A DNA stretch of 64,000 bases, taken from positions 20,568,371-20,632,370 of the forward strand of contig NC_088655.1 of NCBI RefSeq assembly GCF_964019385.1, in the 5' to 3' direction. Below are positions 54,965-64,000 of this stretch, piece after piece. Every line of letters begins with the position of its first letter. The stretch's first letter is position 1. The notes beneath the pieces are model-generated. The model ran no database searches. It saw only the letters and a list, made by a program, of their open reading frames with translations, and was not told the DNA's origin. The position numbers were made by a program, and so were the translations under genes. Source of the DNA: Sycon ciliatum (Eukaryota > Porifera > Calcarea > Leucosolenida > Sycettidae).

Positions 54965-57900
54965 TCAGCAGGCCCTCAGATTCACTTTAAATTCTTTCAA
55001 TGATGCAGAAGTCTTCACTGAGTCGGGAAGTTGTAGCCATGCACAGTAGCCCTGGAAGAATGGCGATCTTGTGAATTGCGTTGACTTGGCCTTGGGAAGA
55101 GACATTTTGTTTCTGGTTGAGCGGCCCGAAACTAACCAGTTATAAGGCTTTATATGTTCAGGAACACAACCCAAGAGCATTCGATGAACCAATATACAGA
55201 GGCAAGTTAGTCGGCGTTGCTCTAACGGAGTAGTCTGAGCTAATAAGTACAACTCGTTGGAGGGAAAGGAATGGTTTCTTCGAGAACAAAATTTTTAGAA
55301 CTTTCTTATGATGAACTTCAATGGAATCGGATAAGACATTAGCTAGGCCACACCAGGCTGTGGCAGCATATTCAAACAATGGAAGGAGATAAATTTTATA
55401 TACAGTCGACCTACCCTTATAACGATATTTGCGTCACACCAAGAAATATTGTTATAAGGGTAATATTGTTATAGGGGTAACTGGTTCATTTCATACACAT
55501 ACGTCATAATTCATGGATAATTCATGGATTTTGTTCTTTTTTACACTCTTCATAGCATAACAAATTAACATACATGCACATTATGTGCACAGCAAGGTGC
55601 CAACTGATGCCCCATTGCATTTCACCATGTCCCAACGACTTATCAAGTGAAGCTTGCCCTACCTGGATAGTAGGCTCTACATATTCCCTGCTAGATATTG
55701 TTATAAAATGGAAAATGTCGATTGGTCAGCCCATTTTATATCGTTATAGGGGTAATATCGTTATAGCAATATTGTTATAGAGGTAAGGCATTGTATACAC
55801 AAGTCAATGGAGTGATTTGGTTTGCCAGAAAAATATCGTTATAAGGGTAATATCGTTATAGAGGTTATCGTTATAAGGGTAGGTCGACTGTATAGCGGAA
55901 CGGCGCGGAATAGAGAGATGTTTACAATGACTTTTAATATAGCCAAGAGCACGGCTGACTTTATTACAAATCTAATCTACATGAGCCGACCAGGACATGG
56001 ATGAATCGAACATTACCCCTAGGTGTTTGTGCTCCTTTACCGTCTGAATTTCTGTGGGTGAATTGGGAAAGGTGAACTTAAACATTGAGGCAGAATCTGT
56101 TAGAAACAGTACTCTGGTTTTTGAAACGTTTGCCTGAAGCCTCCAACTGGACATCCAGGTGACAATCATATTTATCGCGTCTTGCAACTCTGACTCAAGC
56201 TGTTTGACAGTTTTACAGTGGCGCAAAGCAGCTGTATCGTCAGCAAACAATGACATTCCAGAAACATGACTTGGTAGATCATTAACATACAAAACAAAAA
56301 GCAATGGTCCAAGAATTGAGCCCTGAGGCACCCCGACAGCACGGGTAGCTTTGGAGAGTCTGCTCCCGACACGGACACAAACTGGCTTCTCCCAGAAAGA
56401 TAGCTCTCTATCCACTTCAACGGTGTGTCAGAGATGTTAAATATGACTTGAAGCTTCCTCAAGAGACCTCTATGCCACACTGTGTCGAACGCCTTGGCAA
56501 GATCGAAGAAGCAAATGCCCGTGTACAACGTTTCTGCTCTTGCTCCGATAATGTCCTGTACAAGGCGAGTCAGCTGCAGTGAAGTTGAGTCTCCACGACG
56601 AAAGCCAGACTGAGCAGGGTGAATGGCAGGGGCAACATGGCTATACAACTGATCATAACATATTCGTTCACATAATTTTGAAATGCATGATAAGAGAGAG
56701 ATTGGCCTGTAATTTCCAGGAGTAGCTTTACTACCTTTGCCCTTAAATATCGGCGTTATTTTGGCCACTTTCCATGCCGATGGAAACTTCCCTTTTCTGA
56801 AAGACAAATTAAATAGAAGACATAAAGGATATGATAATGATGGTGCTAGAGCCTTAACAACTTCATTGGAGATGCCGTCCATACCAGGCGATTTGTTAAG
56901 CTTAAGCTTCGCAATAGCTTTGCGCACTCCAGCTGTGGTTATTATCGGAGCACGAAACGCATTCGGGAGGCAAGGGTGTTGGTTTAAGGACGGCAATGGT
57001 ATGCGTGGGTCGTCAACAACCGCCACTGATGCAAATTGCTCGTTCAAAGCTGCAGCTTTAGCTGCAGGGTCTGCTGCCAACTTTCCATTTGATGCGAGGT
57101 CAGGTATTCCAGGGCTATTTCCCGAAGATTTCAGCATGCGAATGAATTTATGTAATGAAGGGTGATTACTGGTATCGCAAATCAGGACCTGCAGCTTTCG
57201 GATATACTCCCGGTGACATTTCCGGGACAGCGACCTCACAATATTTCGTTGCTTTTTATACAAATATTTGTTGACAGGACTTGGGTACTTCCTACTCCGA
57301 CTGTGAAGTTCCGCCTTGTGACGGATAGCACCTTTCAATTCCGCATTAATCCAGGGCGGAAGTTGTTTCGACAGGCGTGATCTCCCTGTATCCCTGATAG
57401 AGCAACGCTCATAGTGCTGGACACTAATGTGCTGCGTAAAGATGCGGTCTAGAACAGTCTGAATATTTGCAAGTGATTCGTCCACATCTGACGTAACAAC
57501 CGTATGCCAGGCAACTGCCGCTAGATCATCATTAATACCCGCCCACGTGGTAGGTGTCACTCTCTTAAAATTGTACTTACGGGCAGAAGATGACTGCACA
57601 AAATCCCTGGATGAAGCACAAGAGGGAAGCGGGTCCATGGGGATATCAAACTGGCATGAAACGAGGAGGTGATCCGATGCACCCAGAGCAGAGGCTGTGT
57701 CTATGGACGACACTAGTTGGCTACGATTGCTGAAGATGAGGTCCAAGCATGCCTGGTTGCCTGAAGGTGCGGTGTGCGTGTTTGTGGCGACCAGTTGTTG
57801 AAGACCAAAGCAGCCAAACTCTCGTTGTATTGCAGCACCAGCAGGGCATGTATGGTCTGTTGAGCACCAGAGGCTGTTTTTTCCATTCAAATCTCCAGCA

Positions 57901-58499
57901 ATGATGACGTGAGAGGACGATACAGGAATCATCCTGAGAGAATCACCAATCATGTCGCAGTAAGTTAGCGAGTTATGTCCGAGCTCCTGGTTGAAGGCGG
58001 TCGATACGTACAGCAAACGACAATTGGTTCAGTACGGCTTGACCTGGGCGTGAGCTGGACCCATACAGCCTCACACATAGGACGGAGTAGATCCGGGCGA
58101 TATCGTATGGATCTAAAACGGTGTTCTAGAACAAGGATTGCAACACCACCGTATGCCCGGGAGGTGGTGCCAGACTTCTTTTCACAAGGCGGTCTGTCTC
58201 GCCGATAGGTTAGGTATCCCGGAATACAGAAAGGTATAGTAGGCTCTAGCCAAGTTTCAGTTAAGCAAATCACATCAGGGTGGTGTTGTTTTGACGATTA
58301 CGGACAATTCAGCATGTTTATTGACAATTGAACGGCAGTTTGTTGTATACAATAGGAGCTTCTCGAAGCTAGTCTCCTTCACTTGCTCGGCTGGATGACG
58401 CAGAGGAGCATACGGCCTGGCATTGGGGTTAAGGCTAGAACAGACACAGGATTCGGGGAAGAAGAAGAATGGCGCTGCATCTGGGTTCAACGAAGCCAC
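54965..58499 (-). pseudogene. Non-LTR ORF2: APE endonuclease and reverse transcriptase, broken
   Basis: Domains in order: endonuclease start (LLYTTNCRSIVNKHAELSV, VICLTETWLEP), endonuclease middle (AYGGVAILV, CCTYRPP), endonuclease end (VIIAGDLNGKNSLW, ALGASDHLLVSCQ), then RT (NYRPISLLSCISKL, CFFDLAKAFDTVWH, GVPQGSILGPLLF, LFADDTAAL) and the C-terminal domain (FEYAATAWCGLANV). Frame changes occur near 58275, 58005, 56385 and 55255, and the MITE at 55403-55890 splits the RT tail. The catalytic D-D of RT and the endonuclease SDH are still readable. Endonuclease would nick target DNA and RT prime from the nick. Confidence 0.92.
55403..55890. mobile_element. 488-bp TA-flanked MITE inside ORF2
   Basis: Terminal inverted repeats CAGTCGACCTACCCTTATAA (left) and its inverse ending at 55890, flanked by TA (55401-55402, 55891-55892). 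The interior repeats TATCGTTATAAGGGTAATA motifs several times. RT coding continues on either side, fixing the insertion point. The ends fit pogo/Tc1-type elements. No transposase. Confidence 0.92.
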
Positions 58500-58514
58500 G
58501 GAAGGAGAGAGCAG

Positions 58515-59549
58515 TCACTGAGCAGCGATGTCCGCAGACACCCCCACCCCGTCACTGAACCTCCATGGCCGAACAGCATGCTGAATAGTCTCCGGCCAGA
58601 AAGGGTCACCCATCACCCGATTGGTGGTCTCCTCAGGTACGGTAAGTCTTGCGTAGGAGGTGCCAAAGTACCGCGATGTGGCTACGGAGCATGCAAGCAC
58701 CTCTACATCTCGCTCTTTACACCAGTTGACAATAGATGTTGCCTCACAGCCAGGAGTGATATTGCCGATGAAGAAAACCTTCCTCCGGGTTCGCACGGCT
58801 CCGGTTAGCACGTTCGGAGAGGTATTAACGGGTGTGGGCTTTTGATAGGCAGAAGTGACAGTCCTGGTCAGGGCCTCATTACGGGTGGTTGAAGCGGCAG
58901 CAGTCGGGGCTGTGTCAAACTTGTTGCGATGTCGCCGCCGATTGACATCCCGCCAACCGGAAGCAGTAGAACTACCGGCCCCAGGACCAGTGCGAACAGA
59001 GTCAGGACGAGCAGATGCAGCAGCAGCAGCAGCAGCACAAGAACCCACAGTCCCCTGCAGAACAGCGCTATACGGAGGCTGAACTCGAGAGCGGGACTCC
59101 ACCGGCAGAGGCCTAGAAATGGCTGGGGGTGGTGAGGAAGCAGGCTCCTGCGCATGAATACGAGATTCAGACTCTGAGGCATAAACGTCTTCCTTGAGAG
59201 ATCCAAGTGAAGCAAGACGGAGAGCCTCTACTTCACTCTCGAGGTGTATGACTCGTGAGTCCAGACTTGCTACAACAGACGCCTCCCGTCGCCTATCAGC
59301 TCTCATAGCCGCCAGCTCAGCTGAAACGCAACCCACAGCATGGACCAATTCATCAAATTTGCCCGTGACGACGCTATCAAGACCAGACTGCACAAGGGAC
59401 GGTAAAACACCAATGCCAGCTTTCCGAAGCTGCGGTACCAGCTCTGCACGAGTCAGGCCGTCCGGTGCCCGAACGTTATGGCCCTGGGCAACGGCACGGA
59501 GTTGCTCAAACGTGAGCACCGCCAGGTCCAGCTTCGAGGTGGTGTCCAT
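58515..59549 (-). CDS. Non-LTR ORF1 with SAP-like domain, coiled coil and RRM-like domain
   Basis: 344 aa from the ATG at 59549 (MDTTSKLDLAV); the frame is open further upstream, but that text looks like leader. Residues about 8-45 form a SAP-like helix pair (LAVLTFEQLRAVAQGHNV ... RAELVPQLRKAGI). A coiled coil follows (SLDSRVIHLESEVEALRLAS), then a Pro/Ser/Ala-rich linker and a basic patch (WRDVNRRRHRNK). Near the C-terminus is an RRM-like region (RRKVFFIGNITPGCEATSIV, SRYFGTSYARLTVP). It would coat element RNA. SAP domains usually bind DNA, so their presence in an ORF1 is notable. The frame is intact, unlike ORF2. Confidence 0.85.
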   Translation of the reverse strand: MDTTSKLDLAVLTFEQLRAVAQGHNVRAPDGLTRAELVPQLRKAGIGVLPSLVQSGLDSVVTGKFDELVHAVGCVSAELAAMRADRRREASVVASLDSRVIHLESEVEALRLASLGSLKEDVYASESESRIHAQEPASSPPPAISRPLPVESRSRVQPPYSAVLQGTVGSCAAAAAAASARPDSVRTGPGAGSSTASGWRDVNRRRHRNKFDTAPTAAASTTRNEALTRTVTSAYQKPTPVNTSPNVLTGAVRTRRKVFFIGNITPGCEATSIVNWCKERDVEVLACSVATSRYFGTSYARLTVPEETTNRVMGDPFWPETIQHAVRPWRFSDGVGVSADIAAQ

Positions 59550-60604
59550 GGCAGTATCCACGCCAACACACAGTTCACGCCCAGAGGCGATGCACTCTAC
59601 CCAGCACTTGACAGCTCTGATGCACGGAGGCCAGGACCAGCTCCAGCACAGCCCAGGAGAACGCAAGGCAAGGCGAGATACACAACCACGGAACAGCAAA
59701 TGGCCAGCCTGAACAAAGCTAAACAGCTGCCTCCAAACTACAATGGACCAGTCCACAATACCTCTATCAAAATTCAGCAGGCAAAGCCCAACACACCACA
59801 GAATGTAAAGGGCTACAGCAGGGACCAACAAACTCCCAAAATGCCAACTCAAACACCTGTAAAGCAGAGTGCCAAATCGTCTACCAGCCAGCTCTTGCTC
59901 ACAGTTTGACTTCATAAGATTTTTTTCATTTGTTCGTTCACCAACAATTGAAATTAAAGTTTCTCACTTGAACACTCTGTAGAGCTGTCGCTGTCGTGAC
60001 AAGGCCGTGTATACTCCAAATCTACATGTAGGATGAAGAGTAACAGTTACTGCTGACAATGAAGTTTGCGCTCGTGGACAATACAACGCTGTGTGAAGTA
60101 AATTGTGATATCGCTATTCATTGTTACTTTTTACTACAATGAGTATTTTGCTCTCCAGATCTGACAATTATCGGCCTCATCTGCAATGGCTGCTCCTTCA
60201 CAGTTCATCGCAGCACTCGGCAGCGCTCGCTCTTGACCGGCCCGTACGGCCAATTCTTCGGCAGAATACCGAGGTTCAGCCCCATACCGAGCTCATAAAG
60301 GTCAGCCATGGCTCCATCCTCACTCTCACATGGAATCATGTCTTCGGCGTCACTTGTACTACCAGTAAATACTATTGGTCGCTAAATCATTGAAATAGCA
60401 TTGGCATTTCATGCACTCCTTTTGACTTACATGTACGTGTAGCCGCGCGCTGTGATGTTGCAGAGGGTATGTCGCGGCCGCATGAAGTCATGGTGCACCC
60501 CCCCCCCCCCCGAACCTCAGTTTTTCAAACGGGAATAATTATTATAATAATTATTATCAAGAACGCTTTGTGGGAGATACATGTACGTTGGACTAACAGG
60601 ACAG
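59550..60604. other. Non-coding interval, probable retroelement 5' region and flank
   Basis: It contains the likely 5' UTR of the minus-strand retroelement and undefined flank. A poly-C run lies at about 60499-60511. No gene recognised. Confidence 0.4.
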
Positions 60605-60826
60605 GGCGTGAAAGCCCTCGCTATGCTTTGTTTTTACCTAGGTCATCATGTGTCGTATTCGAACTGATAGAAACGTCTTTGCAATACGATTTGAAACGGC
60701 TTTGCATAAACGTGTGCCCAATAATCGTATTGCAAAGGCGTTTCTATCAGTTAAAATAACACACATTATGAATCATCGACCTTGGTAAAATCAAAGCATA
60801 GCGAGGGCTCCTGGGCTTTCAAGCCT
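60605..60826. mobile_element. Foldback MITE with arms of about 85 bp
   Basis: Inverted arms at about 60605-60690 and 60724-60826 (left AGCCCTCGCTATGCTTTG, right CAAAGCATAGCGAGGGCT; inner ACTGATAGAAACG with CGTTTCTATCAGT) surround a short loop. Arms differ by small indels. No coding capacity. The family is unknown. Confidence 0.75.
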
Positions 60827-61791
60827 CTCGTTATTTCATGCACAAAGTGCAATTTTTCTCGCAGTTTTTTCTCGCCGTGCGAGCACAACCGGGTTACCTT
60901 AGCTTACCGCTGTTCCAAGCCAATTGTAAGCTAGAGCGCAAGACTCCAGCTGCGTGCCCGATTCACCCAACGAGGCTACCGTCACCCGGACAGATTGCCG
61001 AACTGCCGTCGATAACACAGCTTTGCGAACCTTGCAGACTTCGCCTACTTTCCAGCAACCCCAGGAGCGTCGGTATCAAAGCGGCATCATGATGATGACA
61101 GCCGCAAGGCCCACATGCACAGCCAATACAATTAATACAAGGGAAAAAAACTATTTCCACTTCTCTCTGGCCTAGCGACCGGTTGTGCCTTGGGGACATT
61201 TTTCGGACGGCGGTTGAACTGTCCCTTTGCTTTGGCTTTATTTCCTTTCCTTTGACGTAAGTATGCTACTAGTACTACTACATGTAGTACTAGTAGTTCA
61301 AAACTCGCGAAAAAGCGACATGAGGCCCCGGGTTCGAGTCCAGGTCAATCAACTGTGTTTTTTCAAATTTTTCAAATTTTTCGCTGAGAGCCTCAATTTC
61401 GCGATCCTCACCCACGTCTCAAACCCATCGATATTGCCTCGCCACGTCGCTCATACACCACTCAGAACACCCAGTCCCGGTGCAGCAGGTGCAAGAGAAA
61501 ATGCTGACAACTCGATCGCTCGAACGATCTTCTTTCTCCGTTTCGTTTTCCTGTTGGAGCCGTTTCCAGTGTTGAGAGTTTGTTTGTTTTGAAGTCGTAG
61601 CGTAGGAGCTGGGTTCACCCGAGGTCGTTTTCCTAAGGCTGCTGCTGCTCTTCGTCCTGTTTTCCTGGGTTAGTTTTTAGTTTTCTGTGCTTGCCTTGCT
61701 GGTCTAGTTTCCAATTCTGCACAAATCTTGCTGGACCGACGTACTTTGCCTTAGACCAAGGCGCCTTTGTGATGCCAACTTTGCATTGAAT
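60827..61791. other. Region upstream of the RAG1-like frame
   Basis: No gene recognised. A perfect 11-bp inverted repeat (CTACTAGTACT, 9-nt loop, AGTACTAGTAG) lies at 61266-61296. A tRNA-like B-box CGGGTTCGAGTCC followed by T6 lies near 61329-61365. If the downstream frame is a transposase, a terminal inverted repeat should lie here, but its partner would be outside the window. Confidence 0.4.
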
Positions 61792-64000
61792 ATGGATCAA
61801 CACGTGCAGTACCTTTCAGCTGTGTGCAGAATTGGTGGGGAGAGATTCTCGTCGCATGCCAAAAAAAACAAGCATGAAGCTCACGAATACTCCGTTGGCA
61901 TACAGCATGTCTTTGAGTGCGATGTCACCAAGGATGAGGCACACATACATCCACGCTACATCTGTAGCCCTTGCCATCAAGTTATTTTACGTAGTGAGGA
62001 AAAGGGGTACAGGCACTGTGGTGGTGGCTGTGCAGGCAAACTTGTAGCTTGGGTGGCCCATGCAGAGCCAGACTGTACGTTCTGCAAGAACATGAAAAGT
62101 AGCAGCAAGGGTGGGAGGAAACCAAAAAAGAAAAAAATGCCTACATACAGTAGTACACAGCACTCTGCATTGTCTTCGTCGGCTTCCGCGGCCGCGTCAG
62201 CTTCCGCAGCCGCGTCAGCAGACGACAGTGCCACATCCACTGGCATTGATCTTGAAAGCATGCAGGTGCTTTTGGACATGGGGTCGCCTTCCTACAAAGC
62301 GAGCCAGGTGCTGTCACCTGATCGGTTTCAATTTATTTTCCCTTCTGTTACATGTAGCGTATGCCGGCACGTCGCCGACAATGCACTTACGACGCCTTGC
62401 TGTAGCAAGCTAGTTTGTGTGCCATGTGTTTGGGAGCACCTCAGCACTACGCGTACCTGCCCTTCTTGCATGTGTGACATGTATGCATCTGGAATGAGAA
62501 AGTTGTCATCATTTGAGCTGGAATGTCTTTCTCATCTGCCAGTGAGGTGTGACAATTACGTGTCCTCTCTTTCTGGCTGCCAGCACAGCATGAAACTGTT
62601 CTCATTGCAGACGCATATGAAGGTCTGTCCTTTCAATGCATACAGTGGCCCTGCCTGTGTGACCAGGTCGACTACTGTCGCAGATGTATTGACAGCGTCA
62701 CCCAGCAAGCTTCGTGGGGAGGCAGCGGAGCATTTGACTACCCACTTGGTACAGTCAAAGTCCACTGATGGTAGGCTAGAGTTACGGACGGGTGGTACCC
62801 CTGCTTTGTATGTGCGTACAACGCAAGGTGGCAGTGCTGCTGTGTCTGTAAGGCAGATGCAGAGGAGGTCGGCAGAAATCCGACAGGCGAAAGAGGTAGT
62901 CTGTGGGGGCACTGTTGGTGTCGGTAAGCAAGATGCCTATGAGCTGCGTAGTATGGGTCAGATAGACCGTGAAAATTTGCTTAAATCTGCCGGTGTGTCT
63001 CCTTGTGCACCTTCATCTCATTCTGCCCTTGCTTTAAAAGCAGATCTGCACATGCCTTGGAACCAGCTGAGGAAACTGCGGAGGTGGCTCAAGTCCTTTG
63101 GGTGTGAGATTGAGTCGGAGAACACCATGCGGCAGCAGCTTGCGGCAGAGGTACCTGCATTTTATGCTTCCGAAATGTGCCCTTTCACTCTTCCGGGTGG
63201 TGATGTAGTTTCGTCACCAATGGTTGTGGCATGCAACCTCACAGAGATTGTCCTTTTCTTCTTGGACCAGTACGAGGAGGCTGGTATGCTTACCGACCAT
63301 GGTGTTATCCCGCAGGATGAGATTTGGGTGAAGTTAGGGGGAGATCATGGGGGCGGGTCTTTCAAATTATCCTTCCAGGTTTGCAACATTCCTCACCCAA
63401 ATGCTGTGAAAAACACCATCCCTATCCTTGTGTTCAATGCAAAAGATACCCCGGGCAACCTTTCCACTGCTTTTGCGTCACTTGTACAACACATTGACAG
63501 CCTTGCTGCAACCACATGGCAGAACAAGTCGTTTCGCCTTATTTTGTTTGGCGACTACGAGTTTCAAACGACTGTTTATGGCCTGTCAGGATCTGCAGGA
63601 GTGCATCCGTGTCTGCACTGCTTGAGTACAAAGCAACAGATACAACAGTGCCCCGCTGATTGGGAGCAGCAGCCAGAGCCACGCACGCTCGACACACTCT
63701 CACTTCACCATGGCCAATTTATGGCTGACGGTGGGCGCTTATCCAAAGCAAAGCATTTCTACAATGCCATACGTCCTGCTATGCTCTCTGTTCCTATTGA
63801 TCATGTGTGCCTGCCAGCCTTACATCTTGATCTCGGAATCTATTTATGGGTCTTTGACTCCTTTGTCAAGGAGTGTAAGCACATTGATTTGAAAATGGCA
63901 TGCGAGGTAGAAGTGAGTGAGGCAGATTCAGCTGCCTTTAAAAAGCTGATAGAAGATCAGAAAGAATGTAAGAAAAAAAGATTAGAACTGGAAGAAAAAT
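61792..64000 (+). CDS. RAG1-like / N-RAG-TP-like transposase, partial (runs off the window)
   Basis: 736 codons are open from the ATG at 61792 (A at -3, G at +4; in-frame stop at 61705) to the window end, with no intron. N-terminal zinc pairs (CSPC at about 58, CTFC at about 95, with WVAHAEPDC) match the RAG1 pattern before its RING. After a Ser/Ala linker comes a RING finger (CSVCRHVADN ... CVPCVWEH ... CPSC, about 188-230), then a second zinc module (LPVRCDN ... LQTHMKVC, 253-279), the same order as RAG1. The C-terminal part looks like a DDE core: LGGDHGGGSFKLSFQ (D518), LILFGDYEF (D588), HPCLHCL, PALHLDLGIYLWVF (D680). The last acidic residue would lie beyond 64000. It is either a domesticated RAG1-like gene or a transposon. 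The family of the core is less certain than the N-terminus. Confidence 0.7.
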   Translation, partial: MDQHVQYLSAVCRIGGERFSSHAKKNKHEAHEYSVGIQHVFECDVTKDEAHIHPRYICSPCHQVILRSEEKGYRHCGGGCAGKLVAWVAHAEPDCTFCKNMKSSSKGGRKPKKKKMPTYSSTQHSALSSSASAAASASAAASADDSATSTGIDLESMQVLLDMGSPSYKASQVLSPDRFQFIFPSVTCSVCRHVADNALTTPCCSKLVCVPCVWEHLSTTRTCPSCMCDMYASGMRKLSSFELECLSHLPVRCDNYVSSLSGCQHSMKLFSLQTHMKVCPFNAYSGPACVTRSTTVADVLTASPSKLRGEAAEHLTTHLVQSKSTDGRLELRTGGTPALYVRTTQGGSAAVSVRQMQRRSAEIRQAKEVVCGGTVGVGKQDAYELRSMGQIDRENLLKSAGVSPCAPSSHSALALKADLHMPWNQLRKLRRWLKSFGCEIESENTMRQQLAAEVPAFYASEMCPFTLPGGDVVSSPMVVACNLTEIVLFFLDQYEEAGMLTDHGVIPQDEIWVKLGGDHGGGSFKLSFQVCNIPHPNAVKNTIPILVFNAKDTPGNLSTAFASLVQHIDSLAATTWQNKSFRLILFGDYEFQTTVYGLSGSAGVHPCLHCLSTKQQIQQCPADWEQQPEPRTLDTLSLHHGQFMADGGRLSKAKHFYNAIRPAMLSVPIDHVCLPALHLDLGIYLWVFDSFVKECKHIDLKMACEVEVSEADSAAFKKLIEDQKECKKKRLELEEK

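Larger units (their letters stand above)
54779..59549 (-). mobile_element. Minus-strand non-LTR retrotransposon, ORF1 plus ORF2
   Basis: Read on the minus strand: ORF1 (from 59549), ORF2 (from about 58499), a short 3' UTR and an (AAATA)n-like tail at 54779-54803. It is near full length in domain content (SAP/RRM ORF1, APE endonuclease, RT, C-terminal domain) but broken by several frameshifts and a 488-bp MITE. Its 5' boundary above 59549 is not defined and no target duplication was found. Related ORF1 sequence lies at 26300-27281. Confidence 0.85.

Noticed and set aside
61329-61365. Possible tRNA gene with CGGGTTCGAGTCC and T6
   Set aside because: No acceptor or anticodon stem found; kept only as a B-box-like note.

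Overview
The window is eukaryotic and almost certainly from a non-vertebrate metazoan. The phylum cannot be fixed from sequence alone. It holds a spliced gene beginning with a CARD-like death-fold exon, a chromodomain Ty3/gypsy element, Penelope-like elements, several non-LTR retrotransposons, TTAA- and TA-flanked DNA transposons, and long simple-sequence arrays. Nothing suggests a bacterium or phage. Most of the 64 kb is mobile or repetitive DNA. The host-like content is one multi-exon gene, its partial duplicate, and possibly the open frame at the right edge.

Layout. 0.2-5.3 kb: a minus-strand Ty3/gypsy element (Gag, a -1 frameshift heptamer, protease, RT, RNase H, integrase, chromodomain), broken by a 602-bp piggyBac-like MITE and by a frameshift. 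5.5-6.8 kb: an 8-bp satellite. 8.6-10.5 kb: a decayed non-LTR RT. 10.7-20.1 kb: a TA-type DNA transposon that received an 8.5-kb Penelope-like insertion made of head-to-tail 2,666-bp units plus an inverted 943-bp fragment, flanked by a 14-bp repeat; each unit carries a hammerhead ribozyme. 21.5-35.2 kb: a minus-strand gene of eight exons, all junctions in phase 1, predicted 685 aa (CARD-like N-terminus, Ala- and Ser/Thr/Gln-rich middle, short C-terminal zinc-finger-like segment). Its introns hold a 2.1-kb TTAA element, an 828-bp TIR element and about 4.2 kb of retroelement and foldback DNA. 35.7-41.6 kb: purine-rich repeats ending in a 4.27-kb hexanucleotide array and a 200-N gap. 41.6-46.4 kb: a second copy of exons 1-5 of the CARD gene. 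47.0-48.6 kb: a 5'-truncated non-LTR element inserted in an (AG)n tract. 49-54 kb: tRNA-like SINE repeats and a long-inverted-repeat element. 54.8-59.6 kb: a minus-strand non-LTR element with a SAP-like ORF1 and a broken ORF2 carrying a 488-bp MITE. 61.8 kb to the edge: an intronless open frame with RAG1-like N-terminal zinc/RING architecture followed by a DDE-transposase-like core.

How the parts relate. The mobile elements form a readable nesting order: MITE in gypsy, Penelope in DNA transposon, MITE in non-LTR ORF2, non-LTR in microsatellite. The two CARD-gene copies serve as filled and empty sites for one another and so support several insertion calls independently. The most notable observations are the ribozyme-bearing Penelope tandem, the reconstructable CARD gene with its partial duplicate, and the RAG1-like/N-RAG-TP-like transposase. 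All calls rest on reading the sequence; no database search was possible.
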